The notes under the pieces: generated by a model | The model's database searches: none | What the model was told of the DNA's origin: nothing | What the model saw: only the letters and a program-made list of their open reading frames with translations | In this document: positions 1-10,024 of the stretch, piece after piece | Layout of the letters: every line of letters begins with the position of its first letter | Position numbering within the stretch: position 1 is the first letter of the stretch | Translations under genes and position numbers: made by a program | NCBI GenBank assembly: GCA_012513595.1 | Contig: JAAZBY010000406.1 | Coordinates: 1 to 19,518 of the forward strand | DNA length: 19,518 bases | Direction of reading: 5' to 3' | From: Chloroflexota bacterium | Lineage (GTDB): Bacteria; Chloroflexota; Anaerolineae; UBA1429

Positions 1-441
1 GACTACCGGCTGGAAATGGCCCGCCGCATCGTCCCCCAGGCCACGGCCCTGAACCCCAGGCATGACGACGTTAACGCCGCCGTCGCCGACGCCACCCTCG
101 GCCGCGGGCTCGACGTGGTCATCGAGCTGAGCGGCTCTGGCCCCGGCATCGCCCAGGCCTTCGACCTGTTGCGCAAGGGGGGGCGCGTCTCACTGGTGGG
201 CCTGCCCGCCGCCCCCACCACGCTGGAGATGACCTCGGCCATCATCTACCGGGAGGCGGTGGTCTATGGCTCCACCGGCCGCCTGATGTGGGACACCTGG
301 TACCAGGTCGACGCGCTCCTGCGTGACAACCGTTTTGACCCGTTGCCCGTGATCACCCATCGCTTCCCGCTGGAGGACTATGCCCAGGCGCTGGAGCTGA
401 CCCTCTCCGGCCAGGCCGGCAAGGTGCTCCTCTATCCCTGA
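1..441 (+). CDS. tdh: L-threonine 3-dehydrogenase, C-terminal part (partial, start outside window)
   Basis: This is the last 146 residues of a zinc-type medium-chain alcohol dehydrogenase; the reading frame is open from the first base, so the gene begins upstream. The visible part covers the second half of the NAD-binding Rossmann fold (DVVIELSGSGPGI, then GGRVSLVGLP) and the C-terminal lobe. Segments such as DYRLEMARR, YGSTGRLMWDTWYQV and VITHRFPLEDY line up closely, from memory, with E. coli Tdh (EYRLELARK, YGREMFETWYK, ITHRFSIDDF). Tdh oxidises L-threonine to 2-amino-3-ketobutyrate. The catalytic zinc residues lie in the missing N-terminal half, so substrate is not proven. A related polyol or sugar-acid dehydrogenase is possible, because the next genes handle sugar acids. 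The next gene starts 31 bases downstream, which suggests co-transcription. Confidence 0.82.
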   Translation, partial: DYRLEMARRIVPQATALNPRHDDVNAAVADATLGRGLDVVIELSGSGPGIAQAFDLLRKGGRVSLVGLPAAPTTLEMTSAIIYREAVVYGSTGRLMWDTWYQVDALLRDNRFDPLPVITHRFPLEDYAQALELTLSGQAGKVLLYP

Positions 442-472
442 GGCGGCGGCTCTGCAGAGAGGGGTGACCGAG

Positions 473-1702
473 ATGCCCAACATCGCCCTGATCGCCGACG
501 ACCTGACCGGCGCGATGGACGCGGGCCTGCAGTTCGGCAAGCGCGGGCTGCGCGCCTTGGTGCCCTTGGGGTGGCAGGCCCTTCCGGATGCGGAAGTGCT
601 GGTGGTCGATACCGACGCGCGCGAGGCCAGCGCCTCCGAGGCGCACCGTCGCGTGGGCCTGGTGGCCCGGGCGCTCGCCGGCCGCACCCTGTTCAAGAAG
701 GTCGATTCCACCATGCGCGGCAACGTCGGCTATGAGCTGCGCGCCCTGCTCGAGGCGCTCTCCCCGCGCGCCATCGTCGTGGCGCCGGCCTTCCCCGGCG
801 GGGGGCGCGCCACGGTCGACGGCGTCCTGCGGGTGGACGGCCGGCCGCTGGAGCTGACCGCCTTTGCCCGCGACCCGCGCTGGCCGATGAGGCAGTCGCA
901 CCTGCCCACCCTCCTCACCCAGCAGGCCGGGCGGGAGGTGGGGCTGGTGCCCCTCTCCGCGGTGGAGGGCGGGCCCGAGGCGTTGGCTGCGGCGCTGGAG
1001 CGCTGCGCGGAGCCGCTGATCGTCGTCGACGCCGTCTCCGCGGCGCACCTGAACGTCATCGCCGCGGCGCTGGTGGCCCTCGGGGAGGGCTGGCTCCCCT
1101 GTGGGTCGGCCGGGTTGGCCGGCGCCTGGGCCGACGCACTGCTGCCCCCCAAGGCCGCCCCCTGGCCCCTCCCGCCGGCGGGCCGCGGGCCGCTGCTGGT
1201 GGCCGCTGGCAGCCGCAACGAGGTCACCGTCGCGCAGCTGCGCCGCGCCCTGGATGAGCGCGCCCTCCCCTGCGTGGAGCTCGACCCCGGCCAGTGGTGG
1301 GACCCGGCCCGCGAGGTGGCCCGCCTGGCCGAGGCCTGCCTGCGGGCGCTCGGCCGCGGGGAGGACGTGCTGCTGACGGCCTCCTTCATCGCCCTGGTGG
1401 CCGGCCGCGGCGAGGCGGTGGCCGACCTCCTGGGCCGCACCGTGGCGACGGTGGCCGCCCATCAGCGGCTGGGGGGGCTCTTTCTCACCGGGGGGGATAT
1501 CGCCGTGGCCGTCTGCCGGGCGCTGGGGGCCGCGGCCCTCAGCATCCAGCACGAGGTGCAGCCCGGCGTCCCGGGGGGCCAACTGGTCGGCGGGCGCGCC
1601 GACGGCCTGACCGTGGTGACCAAGGCGGGGGGGTTTGGTGACCCGCGCGCCCTGCTCGACGCGCTCGATTACCTGCACGGCCGGGGCGCGGCCGGCGGAT
1701 AG
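473..1702 (+). CDS. Four-carbon acid sugar kinase family protein (DUF1537)
   Basis: This 409-residue cytosolic protein has the two-domain layout of the DUF1537 kinases (OtnK/DtnK/DenK types), which phosphorylate threonate, erythronate or their 2-oxo forms using ATP. The N-terminal sugar-binding domain starts with IALIADDLTGAMDAG (residues 4-18) and contains FKKVDSTMRGN near residue 75. The C-terminal nucleotide-binding domain (about 240-405) carries LFLTGGDIAVAVCRALG and ends with VVTKAGGFGDP, both family signatures. The ATG at 473 is preferred over an in-frame GTG at 464 because the purine-rich GAGAGGGG at 456-463 is correctly spaced only for 473. It lies between tdh and a TIM-barrel isomerase. 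The exact substrate cannot be read from the sequence, and isofunctional members of this family differ only subtly. Confidence 0.88.
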   Translation: MPNIALIADDLTGAMDAGLQFGKRGLRALVPLGWQALPDAEVLVVDTDAREASASEAHRRVGLVARALAGRTLFKKVDSTMRGNVGYELRALLEALSPRAIVVAPAFPGGGRATVDGVLRVDGRPLELTAFARDPRWPMRQSHLPTLLTQQAGREVGLVPLSAVEGGPEALAAALERCAEPLIVVDAVSAAHLNVIAAALVALGEGWLPCGSAGLAGAWADALLPPKAAPWPLPPAGRGPLLVAAGSRNEVTVAQLRRALDERALPCVELDPGQWWDPAREVARLAEACLRALGRGEDVLLTASFIALVAGRGEAVADLLGRTVATVAAHQRLGGLFLTGGDIAVAVCRALGAAALSIQHEVQPGVPGGQLVGGRADGLTVVTKAGGFGDPRALLDALDYLHGRGAAGG

Positions 1703-1770
1703 GGGTCTGTGGCAGTATCGATGGGAAGGGGGGCGAGGGAACTGCCCCGCATCATCAACCGGAGGACGTC

Positions 1771-2613
1771 ATGATCAAGCTCGGCTGTATGTCACTGTCG
1801 TACAAGGACGAGTTCGCCGCCGGCCGGCTCGACCTCGAGGGGTTCATCGAACGGGCCTACGCCCTGCGCCTCGACGGGATCGACATCCACACCCGCGCGC
1901 TGGCCTCCACCGAGCCGGCCTACCTGCGCAACATCCGCTGGCTGGCCATGAAGCGCGGCCTGGCCCTCTCGTACATCGGCGTCTCCAACGACTTTGGCAA
2001 GGCCGAGGCCGCCCTCGACGAGGAAGTGGCCAAGGCCAAGGGCTGGATCGACGTGGCCTCCTTCATGGGCATCCCCCTGGTGCGCGTGTTCGCCGCCTGG
2101 ATCCACGACGATGAGCCGCGTGACGCCGTCTGGGCGCGGATGATCCCGCGGCTGCGCGAGCTGGCCGAGTACGGCGAGGAAAAGGGCGTCTGGATCGGGC
2201 TGCACAACCACAACCACGGCTGCGTCACGGCCACCGGGCCCGACGTGCTGCGCATCCTGAAGGAAGTGGACCACCCCTACTTTACGCATATCCTGGATTG
2301 CGGGCAGTACGTCGGCTCGCCGGGGGCGTCGGGCTCGCGCGGGGTGGAGGACCCCTCGCTCGACTTTTACGGGAGCATTGCGCTGACGGCGCCCTACGCG
2401 GTGCACGTGCGCGCCAAGGTGTACCGCATCCAGACGGGCGAGGAAAAGTGGCTGAACTACCCGCGCATTCTGGAGATCCTGCGCGGGGTGAACTATAACG
2501 GCTGGATGAGCATCGTCTACGAGGGGCAAGACGCCGAGGCGGAGGCCACGGCGGTGCCCAAGGCGGTGGCCTACCTGCGGCGGGTGATCCAGGAGTCCGG
2601 CCTGGGCGCCTAG
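1771..2613 (+). CDS. Sugar phosphate isomerase/epimerase family TIM-barrel protein
   Basis: The 280-residue product belongs to the xylose isomerase-like TIM barrel (AP endonuclease 2) superfamily. Visible barrel landmarks are LDGIDIHTR on an early strand, GLHNHNHG with the conserved His and Asn cluster, HILDCGQYVGSPG with the metal-ligand Asp, and a C-terminal YEGQDAEAEA with a Glu. Members bind a divalent metal and isomerise or epimerise sugars, keto-sugars or hydroxypyruvate-like acids. GGAGGA at 1761-1766 sits just upstream of the ATG and supports this start. The gene follows the DUF1537 kinase by 68 bases on the same strand. An isomerase of this fold (OtnI) is known in four-carbon acid sugar catabolism, so a role there is plausible but is inferred from position only. 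Confidence 0.85.
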   Translation: MIKLGCMSLSYKDEFAAGRLDLEGFIERAYALRLDGIDIHTRALASTEPAYLRNIRWLAMKRGLALSYIGVSNDFGKAEAALDEEVAKAKGWIDVASFMGIPLVRVFAAWIHDDEPRDAVWARMIPRLRELAEYGEEKGVWIGLHNHNHGCVTATGPDVLRILKEVDHPYFTHILDCGQYVGSPGASGSRGVEDPSLDFYGSIALTAPYAVHVRAKVYRIQTGEEKWLNYPRILEILRGVNYNGWMSIVYEGQDAEAEATAVPKAVAYLRRVIQESGLGA

Positions 2614-2634
2614 GAGAGGCGCACGACCCTCGGG

Positions 2635-2943
2635 CAACACGACCCCCGGGGTCTGCCGGCCGTCCGCGGCCGGGACCCCGGGGGTCTGAAGGCGGCAAAC
2701 CCCGCTGCTGCGACCAGGGCTCGCCGGGCGGCCCCTCAGCCCCGCAGCAACACGACCCCCGGCAACACGACCCCCCGGGGGTCTGAAGGCGGCGAGCCCC
2801 GCTGCTGCGACCAGGGCTTGCCGGGCGGCCCCTCACCCCCGCGGGCAACACGACCCGCGGCAACACGACCCCCGGGGGTCTGAAGGCGGCGAGCCTCGCT
2901 GCTGCGGCCGGGGCTCGCCGCGCTCCCCCTCACCCCCGCAGGG
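2635..2943. repeat. Three-copy GC-rich repeat block with CCCCGGGG palindromes
   Basis: Three imperfect tandem copies of about 100 bases begin at 2635, 2748 and 2846. Each opens with CAACACGACC, carries a CCCCGGGG-type palindrome, continues with TCTGAAGGCGGC, then a CGCTGCTGCG segment and a C-rich tail. The first copy contains a full long stem-loop (2641-2686). The other two carry only a collapsed palindrome, as if the inner loop had been deleted. The third copy overlaps the stop codon and last codons of the minus-strand hydrolase gene, which ends at 2930. No gene is supported in the block. Confidence 0.8.
2641..2686. repeat. REP-like stem-loop, copy A
   Basis: The outer arms GACCCCCGGGGTC (2641-2653) and GACCCCGGGGGTC (2674-2686) are perfect reverse complements. 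Inside them CCGGCCG (2656-2662) pairs with CGGCCGG (2667-2673) around a TCCG loop, leaving a 2-base bulge (TG) on the left side only. The stem is 20 base pairs. It follows the isomerase gene and could act as a transcription end or RNA-stabilising hairpin, but there is no T-run. The same architecture recurs at 15418-15463. Confidence 0.8.
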
Positions 2944-3838
2944 TGCCATCCTCGCCGCGCGTGGCGCGGCCGGCGCCGAGTTCCCCCTCCAGCCAGGCGG
3001 CCACCTGCCGGTCGTGCCGGGGCGAGGGGGCGTAGCCCCCCTCGGCTGCGGCCGTCGCGGCCAGCGCCGCGGGGCCCGCTGCCCCCTGGGCCAGCGCCCT
3101 CCTGCAGGCCGCCTCCCACTCCTCCAGCCCCGCCAGGCTGGCCTCGATCTCCGCCAGGCCGCCGGCCCGGTCCGTGAGCGGCCGGTGGGAGGAGATGAAC
3201 ACCCAGAAGTCCAGCGCCCGCAGCGCCTCGAGCGTCCGCCGGTAGGCGGGCGGGTTGGCCCCGAAGGGCGTGCTGCGCAGGCCGTCGGGGCCCGCCACCG
3301 GCGCGCCCATCACCGATTCCCCCTGCACCAGCGCCCGGCCGGCCGGCTCGTACAGGGCAATGTTCCCGGCCGTGTGCCCGGGGGCGTGGATCACCCGCAG
3401 CGTCAGCCCCTTGAGGTCGATCTCGTCCCCATCCTGCAAGACGCGCTGCACCGGCACGTGGGCGCCGCAGCGGGCCAGGAGGGCGCGGATGCGCTGCGGG
3501 TCGCGTAGGCCGTAGACGCTCGTCGCCAGGGTGTGGTGGTCCTCGATGGCCGGCGCGTCGGCGGCGTGGGCGGCAAAGGTGGTCAGCTCGCCCGAGGCGG
3601 TGAACACCTCGCCGTTGCCGCCGATGTGGTCGGCGTGGGCGTGCAGGTTGATGACCAGGTGCAGGTCCACCGCGCCGACGCCGAGCTCCTCCAGGGCCGG
3701 GAGGATGGTGGCCGTGGGGCAGCCGGCCACGCCGGTATCCACCAGGGCGTGGCGCCCGCCGGTAAAGAGGGCGACGTTGATCTGCCGAGTCCCCTCAAAG
3801 GGGGTGTCGATGATCTCCAGGCCGGGGTATACGCGCAT
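2930..3838 (-). CDS. MBL-fold metallo-hydrolase
   Basis: This 302-residue protein has the metallo-beta-lactamase fold with the HAHADH metal motif (His66, His68, Asp70, His71), HAPGHTAGN (His155) and a late SSH (His218). The bridging Asp usually found in a GD motif appears as Gly173-Glu174 (ALVQGESVMG), a conservative but uncommon ligand change. Family members hydrolyse thioesters, lactones, phosphodiesters and similar bonds using two metals; the substrate here is unknown. The start is the ATG whose first base is 3838, because GGGAGG lies just upstream on the minus strand. An in-frame ATG 25 codons further upstream lies beyond the predicted promoter and is rejected. It is transcribed alone, convergent with the isomerase operon, and its 3' end merges with a repeat block. 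Confidence 0.87.
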   Translation of the reverse strand: MRVYPGLEIIDTPFEGTRQINVALFTGGRHALVDTGVAGCPTATILPALEELGVGAVDLHLVINLHAHADHIGGNGEVFTASGELTTFAAHAADAPAIEDHHTLATSVYGLRDPQRIRALLARCGAHVPVQRVLQDGDEIDLKGLTLRVIHAPGHTAGNIALYEPAGRALVQGESVMGAPVAGPDGLRSTPFGANPPAYRRTLEALRALDFWVFISSHRPLTDRAGGLAEIEASLAGLEEWEAACRRALAQGAAGPAALAATAAAEGGYAPSPRHDRQVAAWLEGELGAGRATRGEDGTLRG

Positions 3839-3861
3839 GTTGCCTCCCTGCGGGCCGGCTG

Positions 3862-3880
3862 CCCAGCGGAATCTGCTGGG
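3862..3880. promoter_or_regulatory. Inverted repeat in the leader of the MBL gene
   Basis: CCCAGC (3862-3867) and GCTGGG (3875-3880) form a 6-base inverted repeat with a 7-base spacer. It lies immediately downstream of the predicted minus-strand -10 box and upstream of the ribosome binding site. It may be an operator or a 5'-UTR hairpin; the sequence does not decide between these. Confidence 0.4.
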
Positions 3881-3883
3881 GAT

Positions 3884-3912
3884 ATTATGCCACGCCCCCG
3901 GCGGCCGGTCCA
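3884..3912 (-). promoter_or_regulatory. Predicted sigma-70 promoter of the MBL-fold hydrolase
   Basis: On the minus strand TGGACC (-35, 3907-3912) and CATAAT (-10, 3884-3889) are separated by 17 bases. They match the consensus at 4 and 5 of 6 positions. The predicted transcript start lies about 35-40 bases upstream of the ATG at 3838. Confidence 0.55.
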
Positions 3913-3919
3913 TCGCGGC

Positions 3920-4228
3920 GGGGAAGAAGGACAGGATGGACAGGATGCACAGGACTAGGGCAGCGGCCGCCCGGCGAGGCCAGCTTTGCCGACCAGCGCG
4001 GCCAGGACGAGATCCCGGGCCGCAGACGGCCTACCGGCCGACCTCGTCGGGCTGACAAGCACCTCAAGGTTGCCTTGCCGCAACAGGACCCCCGCGGGGT
4101 CCTGAGTCCCCACACGGCCTGCCGGCCGACCCCGTCGCGATGACACGCCGGCTGGCTCGCCGCCCCCCCGCGCCTCCCTTCCCCTCATCCCCAATCCTGT
4201 GAATCCTGTAAATCCTGTCTCTCTTCCT
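3920..4228. repeat. Inverted-repeat element with nine-base repeat arms
   Basis: The left arm (3920-3955) is GGGAAGAAGGACAGGAT followed by degenerate ACAGGAT units. The right arm (4193-4228) has three AATCCTGTN units followed by a pyrimidine-rich tail. The arms are roughly complementary and flank about 240 bases with no plausible gene. The interior holds a 31-base imperfect direct repeat (4026-4056 and 4114-4144, 4 mismatches) and a perfect 7-base-pair hairpin, GGACCCC-CGC-GGGGTCC (4086-4102). The element fills most of the gap between the hydrolase promoter and the nadE promoter. Confidence 0.65.
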
Positions 4229-4265
4229 CCCCCTCCCCTTTCCCCGCACCCCCCAACCCGCCAGA

Positions 4266-4294
4266 GTGCAAAATGGCGCCGAATAGGGTACAAT
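4266..4294 (+). promoter_or_regulatory. Possible promoter upstream of nadE
   Basis: A good -10 box TACAAT (4289-4294) is preceded at 17 bases by a weak -35 GTGCAA (4266-4271). It lies 65 bases upstream of the nadE ATG, just after the repeat element, and is the only promoter-like signal in the gap. Confidence 0.35.
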
Positions 4295-4359
4295 AGCCGG
4301 CGGTGGCCATGGCTGGGCGGGCACGCCCCCGCCTGACAGGAGCACATCAAGGAGTCGCC

Positions 4360-5151
4360 ATGCTGAAGGGTCTGACGCTGGATTGCGAACGCGAGCGTGC
4401 GCGCATCGTGGCCTTTATCCGCGAGCAACTCGCCGCGGCCGGCTATTCCCGCGTAGTGCTGGGCCTCTCCGGCGGGCTCGATTCGGCGCTCACCGCCGCC
4501 CTCTCCGTCCAGGCGCTGGGGGCCGCCAACGTCCACGCCGTCATCATGCCGCACCGCACCTCCAACTCCGAGAGTGAGCTGCACGCCACCGCCCAGGCCC
4601 GCGCCCTCGGGCTTGACCCGCTCCACTTTGACATCAGCGACGTCGTCGAACCGTACCTCGCCGCTGACCCGACCATTACCGACCTGCGCCGCGGCAACCT
4701 GATGGCCCGCGCCCGCATGATGACCCTCTTTGACCAGGCCGCCGCCCTGCGCGCCCTGGTGGCCGGCACCTCCAACCGCACCGAGTACCTGCTCGGCTAC
4801 TTTACCATGTTCGGTGATTCGGCCGCCTCCTTTGAGCCGCTCATGCACCTGTACAAGTGCCACGTCAAGGCCCTCTCCCGCCACGTCGGCGTGCTGGAGG
4901 TCATCCTGAACAAGGCCCCCTCCGCCGACCTGTGGCCCGGGCAGACCGACGAGGGCGAGCTCGGCTATACCTACGCCGAGGCCGACGCCATCCTGTACCT
5001 CCTCACCGAGCGCGCCCTGCCGCCGCCCGAGGTGGCCGCGCGCGGCTACACCCTCGCCACGGTCGAGGCCGTGCAGCGCAAGATGAGGTCCACGGCCTTC
5101 AAGAGGGTCCCTCCGCCGTTCCTGTCTACCGATGGCCGTCACGCGCTCTAG
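4360..5151 (+). CDS. nadE: NAD(+) synthase, ammonia-dependent type
   Basis: NadE amidates nicotinic acid adenine dinucleotide to NAD+ using ATP. The 263-residue protein shows the adenylating P-loop SGGLDS (residues 37-42), GTSNRTE (136-142) followed by LGYFTMFGD, and PSADLWPGQTDEGELGYTY, all typical of the NadE family. No nitrilase-type glutaminase domain is attached: the long glutamine-dependent form exceeds 500 residues. The enzyme should therefore take free ammonia, or ammonia from a separate partner. AAGGAG at 4349-4354 fixes the start at 4360 rather than at in-frame ATGs further upstream. It is followed after 14 bases by carA, which suggests an operon. Confidence 0.93.
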   Translation: MLKGLTLDCERERARIVAFIREQLAAAGYSRVVLGLSGGLDSALTAALSVQALGAANVHAVIMPHRTSNSESELHATAQARALGLDPLHFDISDVVEPYLAADPTITDLRRGNLMARARMMTLFDQAAALRALVAGTSNRTEYLLGYFTMFGDSAASFEPLMHLYKCHVKALSRHVGVLEVILNKAPSADLWPGQTDEGELGYTYAEADAILYLLTERALPPPEVAARGYTLATVEAVQRKMRSTAFKRVPPPFLSTDGRHAL

Positions 5152-5165
5152 TTTCGGAGGGTTCC

Positions 5166-6314
5166 ATGCCATACATTTCCAACGCTCTGCTCGTCTTGGA
5201 GGACGGCAGCGCCTTCCCGGGGCGGTCGCTGGGCGCCCGGGGTGAGTTCGTCGGTGAGGTCGTCTTTCACACCGCGATGACCGGCCACCAAGAAATCCTC
5301 TGCGACCCGGCCTATGCCGGGCAGATGATCGTCTTTACCTGCCCGCACATCGGCAACGTCGGCGTAAACGCCGAGGATAACGAATCGCCCCGCCCGCAGG
5401 CCGGCGCCGTCCTGGCCCGCCAGATCACGACCGTGCCCAGCAACTGGCGCGCCGAGCGCCCCCTGGCCGGCTGGCTCGGTGACCACGGCGTGCCCGCCCT
5501 GGCCGATATCGACACGCGCCGCCTGACCCTGACCCTGCGCGAACACGGCACCCTGCGCGGCGCGCTCTCTACCGAGAACCTCGACGCCGACCGCCTGCTG
5601 GCCATGGCCCGCTCGGCGCCGCAGCCGGGCAGCCTGCCCCTCGTCGACGCCGTCACCTCCCGCGAGGTGCGCCCCTGGGCGCAGCCGCTGCCCCCCGCCT
5701 GGGACCCGGCCGTCTCTCTCCAGGCCCCCCACGACCCGGCCGCCGGCACGCCGCCGCACATCGTCGTGGTGGACTGTGGCACCAAAGAGGCCATCCTGCG
5801 CCACCTGGTGACCCTCGGGGCCCGGGTGACGGTGGCCCCCGCCGACCTCTCGGCAGACGAGGTCCTGGCCCTGGCCCCCGACGGGGTGCTGATCTCCTCC
5901 GGCCCTGGCGACCCGCGCACGGCCGCCGCCACGGTCGAGGCGGCCCGCGCCCTGCTGGGCCGCGTGCCGCTCTTTGGCATCGGCCTGGGGATGGGCGTCA
6001 TCGGCCTGGCCGCCGGCGCCGGGGTCATCCGCCTGCCGGCCGGGCACCATGGCTGCAACCACCCGGTGCAGAACACGGCCTCGGGCAAGATCGAGATCAC
6101 CGCGCAGAACCACTCCTACGCGGTGGACGCCGCCTCGCTCGACGGGCTGCCCCTGCGGGCGACGCACCTCAACCTGACGGACGGCACCGTCGAGGGGCTG
6201 TGCCATACGACGCTCCCGGCCTGGGGCGTGCAGTACCTGCCGGAGGGCTCTCCGGGCCCGCACGACTCGCTGCCCCTGCTGGGCGAGTTCGTCGCCAAGG
6301 TGCGCCTCAGGTAG
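5166..6314 (+). CDS. carA: Carbamoyl-phosphate synthase small subunit with a degenerate glutaminase site
   Basis: The 382-residue protein matches CarA over its full length: an N-terminal domain with GEVVFHTAMTGHQEIL and PHIGNVGVN, then a class I amidotransferase domain with ISSGPGDP and SPGPHD. CarA normally hydrolyses glutamine and passes ammonia to CarB. Here the nucleophile Cys of the GICLGHQ motif is Gly273 (codon GGC at 5982-5984; motif reads GIGLGMG), the His and Gln after it are Met276 and Gly277, and the catalytic His is Leu358 (QYLPEGSPGPHD). Glu360 is kept. By recalled E. coli numbering, pocket residues Ser47, Gly313 and Phe314 are Ala49, Ser317 and Tyr318. The frame is intact and the fold motifs are conserved, so this is not an ordinary pseudogene. 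A structural, ammonia-channelling or regulatory role is inferred. GGAGG at 5156-5160 supports the start. Confidence 0.93.
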   Translation: MPYISNALLVLEDGSAFPGRSLGARGEFVGEVVFHTAMTGHQEILCDPAYAGQMIVFTCPHIGNVGVNAEDNESPRPQAGAVLARQITTVPSNWRAERPLAGWLGDHGVPALADIDTRRLTLTLREHGTLRGALSTENLDADRLLAMARSAPQPGSLPLVDAVTSREVRPWAQPLPPAWDPAVSLQAPHDPAAGTPPHIVVVDCGTKEAILRHLVTLGARVTVAPADLSADEVLALAPDGVLISSGPGDPRTAAATVEAARALLGRVPLFGIGLGMGVIGLAAGAGVIRLPAGHHGCNHPVQNTASGKIEITAQNHSYAVDAASLDGLPLRATHLNLTDGTVEGLCHTTLPAWGVQYLPEGSPGPHDSLPLLGEFVAKVRLR

Positions 6315-6522
6315 AGCCCCTGCCAGTTCCCCCCACGTCGCCGTGAGGCTCCCCGGCAATGCTGCCCCCCGCGCCAGGCGTCGCGCTGGACCGTTCAACC
6401 TAGCGGCCCGCATGGGCCGTACCGAACTAGCCTAGAACGCGAACGACGAGGCGGCCGGCCGCCGACGCGGTGACACCCGCCAACCGTCTGCCGGCGCCGC
6501 CCTGTCTTGGTGAGGACCCAAT
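6315..6522. other. carA-carB intergenic gap with palindromes
   Basis: Two co-directional genes that are often adjacent are separated here by 208 bases without a gene. The gap holds a hairpin CGGCCC-GCAT-GGGCCG (6404-6419) and a perfect 14-base palindrome GGCGGCCGGCCGCC (6450-6463). CarB has its own ribosome binding site (GGTGAGGA) near the end of the gap. I see no convincing promoter or known riboswitch. Confidence 0.5.
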
Positions 6523-9747
<3,225 letters not shown>

Positions 9748-9759
9748 CAAAGACGAAGA

Positions 9760-9970
9760 GAAGAGAAGAAGGACAGGATTAACAGGATTGACAGGATTAT
9801 AAGACCGCCTAGAGATCACGTTCCTATGGCAGATAGGGTTATCCATATCTTCAATCCTGTGAATCCTGTAAATCCTGTAATCCTGTGAATCCTGTGAATC
9901 CTGTCAATCCTGTAAATCCTGCAAATCCTGTAAATCCTGTCACTCTATCAATCCCATAAATCCTGTGAAT
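9760..9970. repeat. Asymmetric nine-base repeat element upstream of glnA
   Basis: The left arm (9760-9798) starts GAAGAGAAGAAGGACAGG and continues with three ACAGGATTN units. After a core of about 54 bases, the right arm (9853-9970) has about 13 units of AATCCTGTN, some degenerate, and lacks the CCTTCTTCTCTTC terminus seen in complete copies at 18327-18784. The array begins 12 bases after the carB stop and ends about 55 bases before glnA. I see no convincing glnA promoter within it. Confidence 0.75.
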
Positions 9971-10024
9971 CGCCCCCCAGCCATCGCTGCCGCTAGCCAG
10001 GCATGGGAACCCAGGAGGACGCCA

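Noticed and set aside
353..1678. 441-codon minus-strand frame opposite the DUF1537 kinase
   Set aside because: It is the antisense shadow of a recognisable kinase, with biased composition and no family motif.
3955..5172. 405-codon minus-strand frame opposite nadE
   Set aside because: It runs through NadE and through the repeat element; its composition is repeat-derived and no motif is seen.
5166..6314. carA as a frameshifted or dying pseudogene
   Set aside because: The frame is intact at the family's normal length, the structural motifs are conserved and codon use resembles the neighbours; only catalytic and pocket positions differ.
9788..9816. TTGACA in the nine-base repeat as a glnA promoter
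   Set aside because: The hexamer arises from the repeat unit itself and no acceptable -10 box follows at 16-18 bases.
9853..9970. CRISPR-like array
   Set aside because: The repeat period is nine bases with a single variable base, so there are no spacers; arms are complementary to a nearby left arm instead.
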